From Deltaproteobacteria bacterium (GTDB lineage: Bacteria; Desulfobacterota; Desulfuromonadia; Desulfuromonadales; BM103), in the NCBI GenBank assembly GCA_019313105.1, contig JAFDBW010000023.1, positions 1 through 7,416 on the forward strand: DNA of 7,416 nucleotides, in the 5' to 3' direction. The notes beneath the pieces are model-generated. The model worked only from the letters and a program-made list of their open reading frames with translations. It was not told the DNA's origin and did not search any database. Of this stretch, positions 1 to 6,889 are shown in pieces; the first letter of the stretch is position 1; each line of letters begins with the position of its first letter. A program made the position numbers and the translations under genes.

Positions 1-1272
1 ATGGCGAAGATCTGGGAACCGGAGAACCGCTTTCGGATCTGGCTGGAAATCGAAACCCTGGCCTGTGAGAAATTGGCTGATCTTGGTGTTATCCCGGCAG
101 AAGCAGTCAGGGTGATCCGGGAGAAAGGAGATTTTGACATCGCCCGCATCGATGAAATCGAGGCGGAAGTCAAGCATGACGTGATTGCTTTTCTGACCTC
201 GGTTGCCGAGTATGTCGGCCCTGAAGCCCGTTTCATCCACCAGGGGATGACTTCTTCAGATGTCCTTGATACCTGTCTGTCAGTGCAGTTGACCCAGGCC
301 GCCGATGAGCTGCTGGCAGATCTCGACATGTTGCTTGCTGCGATCAGGAAGCGGGCCATGGAGCATAAGAATACAGTGTGTATCGGTCGCTCCCATGGCA
401 TTCATGCAGAGCCGCTCACATTTGGCCTGAAGCTGGCGTCCTGGTATGCGGAGATGGACCGTAACCGCAAACGACTCGAAGCCGCCCGTGAGAATATCGC
501 TACCGGGGCCATTTCAGGTGCCGTCGGCACCTTTGCCAATATCGATCCGGTTGTTGAACAGTACGTCTGCGAAAAGCTCGGCCTGAAACCGGAGCCGGTC
601 TCCACACAGGTTATCCCGCGCGACCGTCACGCCGAGTACTTCTCGGTTCTGGCCATTATCGCATCGTCCATGGAACGAATTGCCGTCGAAGTCCGTCACC
701 TGCAACGTACCGAGGTACTCGAAGCGGAAGAGTTCTTTAGTAAAGGGCAGAAAGGCTCCTCGGCTATGCCGCACAAGCGTAACCCGATTTTGACCGAGAA
801 CCTGACCGGCCAGGCCCGCTATATACGCTCCTTTGCCATCCCGGCTATGGAAAATGTCGCGCTATGGCACGAACGTGACATCTCGCATTCCTCGGTAGAG
901 CGCTACATCGGCCCGGATGCGACCGTTGCACTGGATTTTTCACTGCGTCGCCTAAGCGGGCTTGTCGAGAAACTGGTGGTTTATCCTGAAAACATGCTGA
1001 AAAACCTCAACCAGATGCGTGGCCTGGTTTTCTCCCAGAAAATCCTGCTCGACCTGACCCAGGCAGGTGTATCACGTGAAGACGCCTACCGAATGGTGCA
1101 ACGCAACGCCATGAAGGTGTGGGAAGAGGGCAAGGACTTTCAGGAGGAGCTACTCGCCGACAAGGATGTCGTGGCTGCGCTCGGCGAAGCCAAGATCCGT
1201 GAATCGTTCGATCTGAATTATCATCTAAAGCATGTTGATACAGTGTTTAGGCGAGTGTTTGACGAAGCCTGA
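1..1272 (+). CDS. purB: Adenylosuccinate lyase, 5' end outside the window
   Basis: This cytoplasmic lyase of the fumarase/aspartase superfamily removes fumarate from SAICAR (purine step 8) and from adenylosuccinate (last step to AMP). The 423 visible residues align along their whole length with Bacillus subtilis PurB as I recall it. The fumarate-lyase signature GSSAMPHKRNP is at residues 252-262, with the catalytic-loop serines at 253/254. The conserved histidines are in KHDV (His59) and GRSHGIHAEP (His132). Adding nine residues turns these into His68 and His141, the B. subtilis numbers. The ATG at base 1 therefore corresponds to the internal Met of the usual N-terminus ending in RPEM, and the true start should lie about 27 bases upstream, giving about 432 residues. 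The C-terminus (NYHLKHVDTVF) is complete. A 167-base gap separates it from purL, so close cotranslation is not implied. Identity is very secure; the exact start cannot be seen. Confidence 0.96.
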   Translation: MAKIWEPENRFRIWLEIETLACEKLADLGVIPAEAVRVIREKGDFDIARIDEIEAEVKHDVIAFLTSVAEYVGPEARFIHQGMTSSDVLDTCLSVQLTQAADELLADLDMLLAAIRKRAMEHKNTVCIGRSHGIHAEPLTFGLKLASWYAEMDRNRKRLEAARENIATGAISGAVGTFANIDPVVEQYVCEKLGLKPEPVSTQVIPRDRHAEYFSVLAIIASSMERIAVEVRHLQRTEVLEAEEFFSKGQKGSSAMPHKRNPILTENLTGQARYIRSFAIPAMENVALWHERDISHSSVERYIGPDATVALDFSLRRLSGLVEKLVVYPENMLKNLNQMRGLVFSQKILLDLTQAGVSREDAYRMVQRNAMKVWEEGKDFQEELLADKDVVAALGEAKIRESFDLNYHLKHVDTVFRRVFDEA

Positions 1273-1279
1273 AAAATCT

Positions 1280-1395
1280 TTTAACGCAAAGTTTCAAGGA
1301 AAGAATGACTGAAAGGCACAAAGAGTGAGCTTAAAATATTATCTTTAATGATTTTATTCTCGATTTTCTTAGCGTCTTTGCGTCTTTGCGTTAAA
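1280..1395. repeat. Intergenic element with 12-bp inverted ends (REP/MITE-like)
   Basis: The arms TTTAACGCAAAG (1280-1291) and CTTTGCGTTAAA (1384-1395) are perfect reverse complements, separated by 92 AT-rich bases. The right arm carries a tandem octamer, GCGTCTTT at 1372-1379 and 1380-1387, followed by GCGTTAAA. The left arm has only one clean unit and then degenerates, with CAAAG recurring near 1319-1323. It begins 8 bases after the purB stop and fills most of the gap to purL. It has no coding potential and no T-run like a rho-independent terminator. ACGCAAAG-type iterations are, from memory, common as dispersed intergenic repeats in several bacterial genomes. Calling it a copy of such a family is inference; the inverted ends are observed. 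Confidence 0.6.
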
Positions 1396-1424
1396 TATAA
1401 GTTTGTTTTGATTTAGGTCTATTT

Positions 1425-1434
1425 GGAAGAGGAG
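1425..1434 (+). promoter_or_regulatory. Ribosome binding site deciding the purL start
   Basis: The purine-rich GGAAGAGGAG lies before two adjacent possible starts, GTG at 1437 and ATG at 1440. Only two bases separate it from the GTG, too few for a normal ribosome binding site, while five separate it from the ATG. The ATG is therefore preferred, and the protein begins MAWRII. Confidence 0.7.
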
Positions 1435-1439
1435 TAGTG

Positions 1440-4424
1440 ATGGCCTGGCGAATTATAGTCGGTCTGAAAGATAATGTCCGTGATGCACGCGGGGAACGGG
1501 TAAAACGTGAAATTCGTGAACATCTTGGCGTCGCGTTGCGTTCGGTCCGGACCATGGATGTATACACGGTTGATGCCGATCTGACGGCTCAGGAAGTTGC
1601 TGCCGCGGCGGCCGGACCATTCAGCGACCCGGTTATTCAGGATTACGCGATCAACCAGCCGCTGGCCCATGATTTTGATGTCCTGATCGAGGTCGGCTTT
1701 CGACCGGGTGTGACGGATAACTCGGGCCGAACGGCCCGCGAAGCGATCCAGTACATAACCGGACGGCCTTTTGCGGCATCCGAGGCAGTTTACACGTCGG
1801 TTCAGTATCTGCTCAGTGGTGCGGTTGATGTTGCCGTCGCGGAACGGATTGTCTCAGGATTTCTTGCCAACGGCCTGATCCAGCGCTGGAGCATCGTTCC
1901 GGCCAACGAGTTTGATCGTGAGCGCGGACTGCCAGTCGTCGTGCCGAAGGTGGATGTCGGTAGCCACCAAGTTGCTATCCGCGAGATCGATCTGAACGTT
2001 TCCGATAGTAAGCTGTTGCAGATCAGCAAGGATGGAATGCTGGCGCTCACCCTTGAGGAGATGAAGATCATCCAGGGCTACGTCGCCGACCCACAAGTTC
2101 AGGCCAACCGCAAAGAGGTCGGTCTTGGTGCAATGCTGACCGATTGCGAGCTCGAGGCCTTGGCGCAGACCTGGAGTGAACACTGCAAGCACAAGATCTT
2201 CGCTGCGGCAATCGACTACGAAGACACCACGACAGGTGAAAAGCAGTTTATCGACTCGCTGTTCAAGAGCTATATCATGCGCGCGACGCGCGATATCCGG
2301 GCACAGGCAGGAGATAACGATATCTGTCTCTCGGTGTTCAAGGACAATGCCGGCGTTATCCGCTTCACTGATGACTGGAGCATCGTCTTCAAGGTTGAAA
2401 CCCACAACTCCCCGAGTGCCCTCGACCCGTACGGCGGCGCTCTGACCGGCATCGTCGGAGTCAACCGGGATGCCTTCGGTACCGGTATGGGTGCGCGACT
2501 GATGTTCAATACCGATGTGTTCTGCTTTGCGTCGCCATTCTATGACAAGCCATTGCCACCTCGACTGTTGCATCCCCGGCGCATTTTTGACGGTGTGGTC
2601 GAAGGCGTCGAACACGGCGGCAATAAGAGCGGTATCCCGACCGTCAACGGCTCACTGGTGTTTGACGAGCGTTTTGCCGGTAAACCGCTTGTCTACTGCG
2701 GCACCGGTTCGATCATGCCGGCCGAGCTGAATGGTCATCCCTGCCATGAAAAACAGGCTCTGACCGGTGACCGTATCGTCATGGTCGGAGGACGGATTGG
2801 AAAAGATGGCATCCATGGAGCCACCTTTTCCTCTGAAGAGCTCCATGAAGGTTCGCCGGTAACTGCGGTGCAGATCGGCGACCCGATCACCCAGAGGAGG
2901 ATGTTTGACTTTCTGATCATTGCCCGTGATCGTGGACTCTACAACTCGATCACCGACAACGGCGCGGGTGGGTTATCCTCGTCAGTAGGTGAGATGGCCG
3001 AAGACACCAACGGGTTCGAGATGCACCTGGATCGGGCTCCGCTCAAGTATGATGGCCTGCAGCCCTGGGAGATCCTGATCTCCGAAGCACAGGAGCGGAT
3101 GACTGTTGCCGTGCCGCCTGATATGCTCAGCGAATTTATGACTCTGGCTGCTGAGATGGATGTCGAAGCAACCGATCTTGGCCAGTTCACAGATTCAGGC
3201 TATTACCACTGTCTCTACCAGGGCAAAACCGTTACCTGGCTGCCGATGGAGTTTCTGCACAATGGCGTTCCGCAGCTGCAGATCCCGGCACGCTGGGTGC
3301 CACCGCAGACGGATGAGCCGCAGTTGCCATCTCCGGATATTGATTCAACCATCAAGCAACTGCTCGGCAGTCTCAATATCTGTTCGAAAGAAAGCGTGGT
3401 CCGCCGTTACGATCACGAGGTCCAGGCCGGCACAGTGGTCAAGCCGCTGACCGGCATTGCCAATGATGGTCCCTCTGATGCGGCTGTGGTCAGGCCCTTG
3501 GCCGACCGTTTCGATGGCGTGGTGACCGCCCATGGCATTTGCCCGCGCTTCTCCGATCTCGACACATATCATATGACCGCGAACGCCATAGACGAGGCCC
3601 TGCGCAACTATGTCTCTGTCGGTGGTAACATCGATCATGTCGCAGGACTCGACAACTTCTGCTGGTGCGATCCGGTTAAAAGCGAAAAGACTCCCGATGG
3701 AGAGTACAAGGCAGCGCAGCTGGTCCGCTCCAACCTGGCCCTCTATGAATATTGCCTGGCCTTTGGCGTGCCGCTGATTTCCGGCAAGGACTCGATGAAA
3801 AACGATTACCAGATCGGTGACACCAAAATATCGATTCCGCCGACCCTGTTGTTTTCAGTGATCGGCAAGATCGACGATGTCCGCCAGGCAACCACCATGG
3901 ATGCAAAACGGGCCGGCGACCTGGTCTATCTGTTGGGTCGGACCGAGGATGAACTTGGTGGCTCTGAATATTATGCGCTCCACGGCGAACTTGGGGCAAA
4001 CGTGCCGAAGGTCGATGCGCAGAGCGCTATGAACCGCTACCGCAGTGTCAATGCAGCACAGAAACAAGGGTTGATTGCCTCCTGTCATGATCTGTCGGAT
4101 GGCGGGCTGGCGGTGGCGGTGGCCGAAACCGCTTTTGCCGGTGGTTTCGGTATTGCTGTCTCACTTACCAAGCTCGATGCTCCCCAGGGGTTAAGCGACG
4201 CGACACTGCTTTTCTCCGAATCCGCCAGTCGTCTGCTGGTCACTGTCAGGCCGGAGCATCAGGCTGCCTTCGAGTCCCTTTTTACAGGACAAAGTTGTCG
4301 TTGTATCTGTGAGGTGACGGCCTTCAATGAGCTGCGCATTACCAGCAGTAATGGCAATCCCCTGGCTGTTTCCCCTATCGACGACCTTAAAACGGCATGG
4401 CAGGCGCCGCTGAAGGAGATGTAA
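1440..4424 (+). CDS. purL: FGAM synthase, synthetase subunit PurL with fused tandem PurS-like domains
   Basis: It catalyses the ATP-dependent amination of FGAR to FGAM (purine step 4), using ammonia from the PurQ glutaminase. It is 994 residues from the ATG at 1440; a GTG one codon earlier is less likely. Residues 3-72 and 79-158 form two PurS-like halves: VxDxxG recurs at 13-18 and 91-96, and IQx(Y/W) at 66-69 and 147-150. The rest is the double AIR-synthase-like synthetase: SEHC (His248), ETHNSPSALDPYGGA from 320, HGGNKSGIPTVNG from 392, GKDGIHGATFSSEEL from 454, TDNGAGGLSSS from 505, SGKDSMKND from 781 and HDLSDGG from 883. Free-standing small PurL is about 740 residues, and single-chain large PurL about 1300 including the glutaminase. 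This protein is in effect the large form without its glutaminase, and SEHCKHKIF is close to the E. coli sequence. purQ follows after 2 bases, so translational coupling is likely. Function is secure; subunit stoichiometry is inferred. Confidence 0.96.
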   Translation: MAWRIIVGLKDNVRDARGERVKREIREHLGVALRSVRTMDVYTVDADLTAQEVAAAAAGPFSDPVIQDYAINQPLAHDFDVLIEVGFRPGVTDNSGRTAREAIQYITGRPFAASEAVYTSVQYLLSGAVDVAVAERIVSGFLANGLIQRWSIVPANEFDRERGLPVVVPKVDVGSHQVAIREIDLNVSDSKLLQISKDGMLALTLEEMKIIQGYVADPQVQANRKEVGLGAMLTDCELEALAQTWSEHCKHKIFAAAIDYEDTTTGEKQFIDSLFKSYIMRATRDIRAQAGDNDICLSVFKDNAGVIRFTDDWSIVFKVETHNSPSALDPYGGALTGIVGVNRDAFGTGMGARLMFNTDVFCFASPFYDKPLPPRLLHPRRIFDGVVEGVEHGGNKSGIPTVNGSLVFDERFAGKPLVYCGTGSIMPAELNGHPCHEKQALTGDRIVMVGGRIGKDGIHGATFSSEELHEGSPVTAVQIGDPITQRRMFDFLIIARDRGLYNSITDNGAGGLSSSVGEMAEDTNGFEMHLDRAPLKYDGLQPWEILISEAQERMTVAVPPDMLSEFMTLAAEMDVEATDLGQFTDSGYYHCLYQGKTVTWLPMEFLHNGVPQLQIPARWVPPQTDEPQLPSPDIDSTIKQLLGSLNICSKESVVRRYDHEVQAGTVVKPLTGIANDGPSDAAVVRPLADRFDGVVTAHGICPRFSDLDTYHMTANAIDEALRNYVSVGGNIDHVAGLDNFCWCDPVKSEKTPDGEYKAAQLVRSNLALYEYCLAFGVPLISGKDSMKNDYQIGDTKISIPPTLLFSVIGKIDDVRQATTMDAKRAGDLVYLLGRTEDELGGSEYYALHGELGANVPKVDAQSAMNRYRSVNAAQKQGLIASCHDLSDGGLAVAVAETAFAGGFGIAVSLTKLDAPQGLSDATLLFSESASRLLVTVRPEHQAAFESLFTGQSCRCICEVTAFNELRITSSNGNPLAVSPIDDLKTAWQAPLKEM
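4413..4418 (+). promoter_or_regulatory. Ribosome binding site deciding the purQ start
   Basis: AAGGAG lies inside the last codons of purL, 8 bases before the ATG at 4427. It supports that ATG over an in-frame ATG at 4397, which would add ten residues (MAGAAEGDVT) that are only purL codons read out of frame and have no counterpart in PurQ proteins. The placement suggests ribosomes finishing purL help initiate purQ. Confidence 0.8.
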
Positions 4425-4426
4425 CC

Positions 4427-5254
4427 ATGGCCAAGACTGTCAAAGCCGTTGTGATTGCCGGCAACGGCACCAACTGTGAGCGCGAAGTCGCCACGGCCTG
4501 CAAGCTGGCAGGTGCCGAATGTCATATTGTGCACATAGCCGAACTGCTCGCAGGCCGGGCGCGTCTCGACGACTACCATTTTCTCAACCTGGCGGGAGGT
4601 TTCCTCGACGGCGACGATCTCGGCAGCGCCAGGGCCGGCGCCAATCGTCTCAATCAGGCCACTGTATTAAACAGCCAGGACTCGCTGGCTGACCAGGTCC
4701 AGCGTTTCATCGCCGACGGCAAACTGATCATGGGGGTTTGTAACGGTTTCCAGCTGATGACCAAGATGGGCTTGCTGCCGGCTCTCGACAGAGATTACCA
4801 CAGCCAGTCGGCAACCCTGACATTCAATGACGGTGGCCGTTTCGAGGATCGCTGGTGTTACCTCAAGATCGACCCGGCCTCTCCCTGCATTTTTACCCGT
4901 GGATTGGACGGCATCTACCTGCCGGTCCGCCATGGTGAAGGAAAGTTTATGGTGCAGGATGATATGACTCTTGAGCAGATTGAAGCCAGACATCTAGCAG
5001 TGGTCAAATATTGTGATCCGGATTACCAGTCGCCGGTGATGGAATACCCCATGAACCCGAACGGCTCGGTTGCTGCGATTGCCGGAGTCTGCGACGAGAG
5101 CGGCCGTCTGTTCGGCCTGATGCCTCACCCGGAAGCCTATCTGCACCGGACACACCATCCGCGCTGGACCAGGGAGCCTGATTTGCCCGAAGAGGGTATG
5201 GGGCTGTGGCTGTACAAGAATGCTGTGAATTATATCCGAGAGGAATTGCTTTAA
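4427..5254 (+). CDS. purQ: FGAM synthase, glutaminase subunit PurQ
   Basis: This class I (triad-type) glutamine amidotransferase hydrolyses glutamine and supplies ammonia to PurL for FGAM synthesis in the cytoplasm. It has 275 residues. The start KAVVIAGNGTNCEREVA is the usual PurQ N-terminal strand and loop. GGFLDGDDLGSARAGA (from about residue 56) is the oxyanion region, and GVCNGFQLMTKMG holds the nucleophile Cys105. The triad is completed by MPHPEAYLHR with His234 and Glu236. At 275 residues it is longer than B. subtilis PurQ (about 227) and closer to the C-terminal glutaminase domain of single-chain PurL. PurL plus PurQ total 1269 residues, near the roughly 1295 of the E. coli single chain. 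No separate purS is in the window, consistent with the PurS-like part being in PurL. The start at 4427 is set by AAGGAG eight bases upstream and by homology. Identity is very secure. Confidence 0.95.
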   Translation: MAKTVKAVVIAGNGTNCEREVATACKLAGAECHIVHIAELLAGRARLDDYHFLNLAGGFLDGDDLGSARAGANRLNQATVLNSQDSLADQVQRFIADGKLIMGVCNGFQLMTKMGLLPALDRDYHSQSATLTFNDGGRFEDRWCYLKIDPASPCIFTRGLDGIYLPVRHGEGKFMVQDDMTLEQIEARHLAVVKYCDPDYQSPVMEYPMNPNGSVAAIAGVCDESGRLFGLMPHPEAYLHRTHHPRWTREPDLPEEGMGLWLYKNAVNYIREELL

Positions 5255-5259
5255 CCCCC

Positions 5260-5287
5260 GGGACGCTGAATGAGGGACGCGGAACGA
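5260..5287 (+). repeat. Two-copy 14-bp tandem repeat between purQ and purF
   Basis: GGGACGCTGAATGA (5260-5273) is followed directly by GGGACGCGGAACGA (5274-5287), identical at 12 of 14 bases. It begins 6 bases after the purQ stop. A partial unit, GGGACGCGA at 6752-6760, recurs just after the purF stop, so the purF gene is flanked by the same short motif. It is noncoding; membership of a larger dispersed family is inference. Confidence 0.5.
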
Positions 5288-5333
5288 GGAAAACAGACAA
5301 CATCTGATTGTTGTTGCGGAGAATTTAGCCCAT

Positions 5334-6743
5334 ATGTTCGACAAGTTTCAGGATGAATGTGGTGTTTTCGGTATTTTTGGCCATCCGGAAGCCGCCAATC
5401 TGACCTATCTAGGTCTTTATGCACTGCAGCACCGCGGTCAGGAGAGCTGTGGCATTGTTTCTGGAGATGGTAAGAACCTTCACGCCTATCGCAATATGGG
5501 GCTCGTTTCCGATGTCTTCAAGCGCGATTCGATCTTCGATGGCCTGCCTGGGCGCAACGCGATTGGTCATGTCCGTTACTCGACGGCCGGCAGCAGCGAC
5601 TTCAAGAATATCCAGCCGATCATGGTCGATTATGCGCGTGGCAGTATCGCCGTTGCGCATAACGGCAACCTGGTCAACGCTCAGGAAATCCGTAATGATC
5701 TCGAACATGCCGGTTCGATCTTTTCTACGACATCCGATACGGAAGTCCTAGTTCATCTGCTCGCCAAATCACAGAGCGATCTTTTGGCAGATCGCGTTGC
5801 CGAGGCCCTGATGGCCGTCAAGGGGGCCTACAGCATCCTGTTCCTCACTGAAACCCGTATGGTTGCCGCCCGTGATCCGAACGGCTTCCGCCCTCTGGCA
5901 CTTGGCAAACTGGGTGAGGGGTATGTCGTTGCCTCGGAAACCTGTGCATTTGACCTGATCGAGGCAGAGTTTATCCGGGAGATAGAGCCTGGCGAGATGA
6001 TCGTCATCGACAAGCACGGCCTGAAATCTTTCAAGCCTTTCAAGGAGACCCAGCCTTCCCCCTGTATCTTTGAATTCGTTTATTTCGCCCGCCCTGACAG
6101 CATCATCTTTGGCGAACAGGTTTACCGGGTCCGCAAAGAGCTTGGTCGTCAGTTGGCTCGTGAGCACAACGTAGAAGCCGATGTCGTGATCGCCGTGCCC
6201 GATTCAGGTGTCCCGGCGACGATTGGTTATGCGGAAGAATCCGGCATCCCCTTTGAACTCGGTCTGATCCGCAATCATTACGTTGGCCGTACTTTTATCG
6301 AGCCACAGCAATCGATCCGACATTTTGGGGTCAAACTGAAACTCAACCCGGTTCGCGACGTCATAGATGGCAAACGGGTTATCGTTGTCGATGATTCGCT
6401 GGTCCGTGGCACCACGGCACGCAAGATCGTCAAAATGATCCGTGCTGCCGGGGCCCGTGAGGTCCATATGCGCCTCTCGAGTCCGCCTACCAGCTTTCCC
6501 TGCTATTACGGGATCGATACGCCGTCCCGCAAAGAGCTGATCTCGTCCTCGCATACGATCGATGAAATCAGCCGTTACATCACGTCCGATTCCCTCGGCT
6601 ACCTGAGCCGGGAGGGGATGCTCACCGCAGCCGGTGTGCCGGCTGATGCTCGGAAAAGCTGCTTCTGTGACGCCTGCTTCAGCGGTGATTATCCGGTCAA
6701 GTTCCCGCGACTGAAGGCGGACCGTCAGCTTGGTCTATTCTAG
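5334..6743 (+). CDS. purF: Amidophosphoribosyltransferase (glutamine PRPP amidotransferase), Fe-S type
   Basis: It makes 5-phosphoribosylamine from PRPP and glutamine, the committed first step of purine synthesis, and is feedback-inhibited by purine nucleotides in this family. It has 469 residues. An N-terminal Ntn-hydrolase glutaminase domain starts at CGVFGIFGHPE with Cys9. The eight residues before it (MFDKFQDE) look like the propeptide removed autocatalytically in the B. subtilis type. YLGLYALQHRGQES, VRYSTAGSSDF and the AHNGNLVN loop follow. The C-terminal phosphoribosyltransferase domain has RVIVVDDSLVRGTTARK with the PRPP loop at 352-361. Four cysteines, 244, 390, 445 and 448, become 236, 382, 437 and 440 after propeptide removal, the positions known for the [4Fe-4S] ligands of the B. 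subtilis enzyme, so this is the iron-sulfur class. It starts 79 bases after purQ. GGAGA at 5318-5322 is the ribosome site, 11 bases upstream, rather far. No purine operator or riboswitch was recognised before it. Confidence 0.97.
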   Translation: MFDKFQDECGVFGIFGHPEAANLTYLGLYALQHRGQESCGIVSGDGKNLHAYRNMGLVSDVFKRDSIFDGLPGRNAIGHVRYSTAGSSDFKNIQPIMVDYARGSIAVAHNGNLVNAQEIRNDLEHAGSIFSTTSDTEVLVHLLAKSQSDLLADRVAEALMAVKGAYSILFLTETRMVAARDPNGFRPLALGKLGEGYVVASETCAFDLIEAEFIREIEPGEMIVIDKHGLKSFKPFKETQPSPCIFEFVYFARPDSIIFGEQVYRVRKELGRQLAREHNVEADVVIAVPDSGVPATIGYAEESGIPFELGLIRNHYVGRTFIEPQQSIRHFGVKLKLNPVRDVIDGKRVIVVDDSLVRGTTARKIVKMIRAAGAREVHMRLSSPPTSFPCYYGIDTPSRKELISSSHTIDEISRYITSDSLGYLSREGMLTAAGVPADARKSCFCDACFSGDYPVKFPRLKADRQLGLF

Positions 6744-6789
6744 ATCAAGGAGGGACGCGATAAAGTAAATAGGTAGAAAGAGGGAAGTT

Positions 6790-6819
6790 ATGAGAAGAGA
6801 GCAAAATAAGGCTATTTAA
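6790..6819 (+). other. Possible nine-codon leader ORF before pyrE
   Basis: ATG at 6790 opens a tiny frame, MRREQNKAI, ending in TAA at 6817-6819. GAGGG at 6780-6784 lies five bases before the ATG, an acceptable ribosome site. The stop codon sits in the left arm of the inverted repeat at 6816-6844. The peptide is not recognised, has no run of one regulatory amino acid, and such a short frame can arise by chance in AT-rich DNA. It is listed because of its position. Confidence 0.2.
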
Positions 6820-6844
6820 CAGGAAGTTACTTTGTAACTGTTAA
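6816..6844 (+). repeat. Hairpin-forming inverted repeat in the pyrE leader
   Basis: AGTTAC (6825-6830) and GTAACT (6834-6839) form a perfect six-pair stem around TTT. After a four-base bulge (6821-6824), TTAAC (6816-6820) pairs with GTTAA (6840-6844), giving eleven pairs in all. No T-run follows, so it is not a standard rho-independent terminator. GTTAA could instead pair with a second TTAAC at 6848-6852, an alternative fold. It lies about 45 bases before the pyrE start. It may be an operator, an mRNA structure or chance in AT-rich sequence; the pairing is observed, any role is inference. Confidence 0.4.
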
Positions 6845-6889
6845 TGTTTAACATTTAATATTATACTGTCTAGATGAAGGAGAGATTTG

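Noticed and set aside
1273..1439. Purine riboswitch, ZTP riboswitch or PurR-type operator before purL
   Set aside because: No conserved riboswitch core or known PurR palindrome could be recognised; the gap is accounted for by the repeat element and the ribosome site.
1854..2615. Open antisense frame of 253 codons opposite purL
   Set aside because: It lies wholly inside a well-conserved purL coding region, has no recognisable motif and reflects codon bias of the sense gene.
5297..5314. ACAACA/TGTTGT hairpin before purF
   Set aside because: Only six weak pairs with no T-run and no conserved riboswitch features; likely chance.
5769..6167. Antisense frame of 132 codons opposite purF
   Set aside because: Shadow of purF; no homology recognised and no independent ribosome site or gap placement.
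6862..6867. TATACT as a pyrE promoter -10 box
   Set aside because: The sequence about 17 bases upstream does not resemble a -35 box, and TATA-like hexamers are expected in this AT-rich gap, so it is not listed as a promoter.
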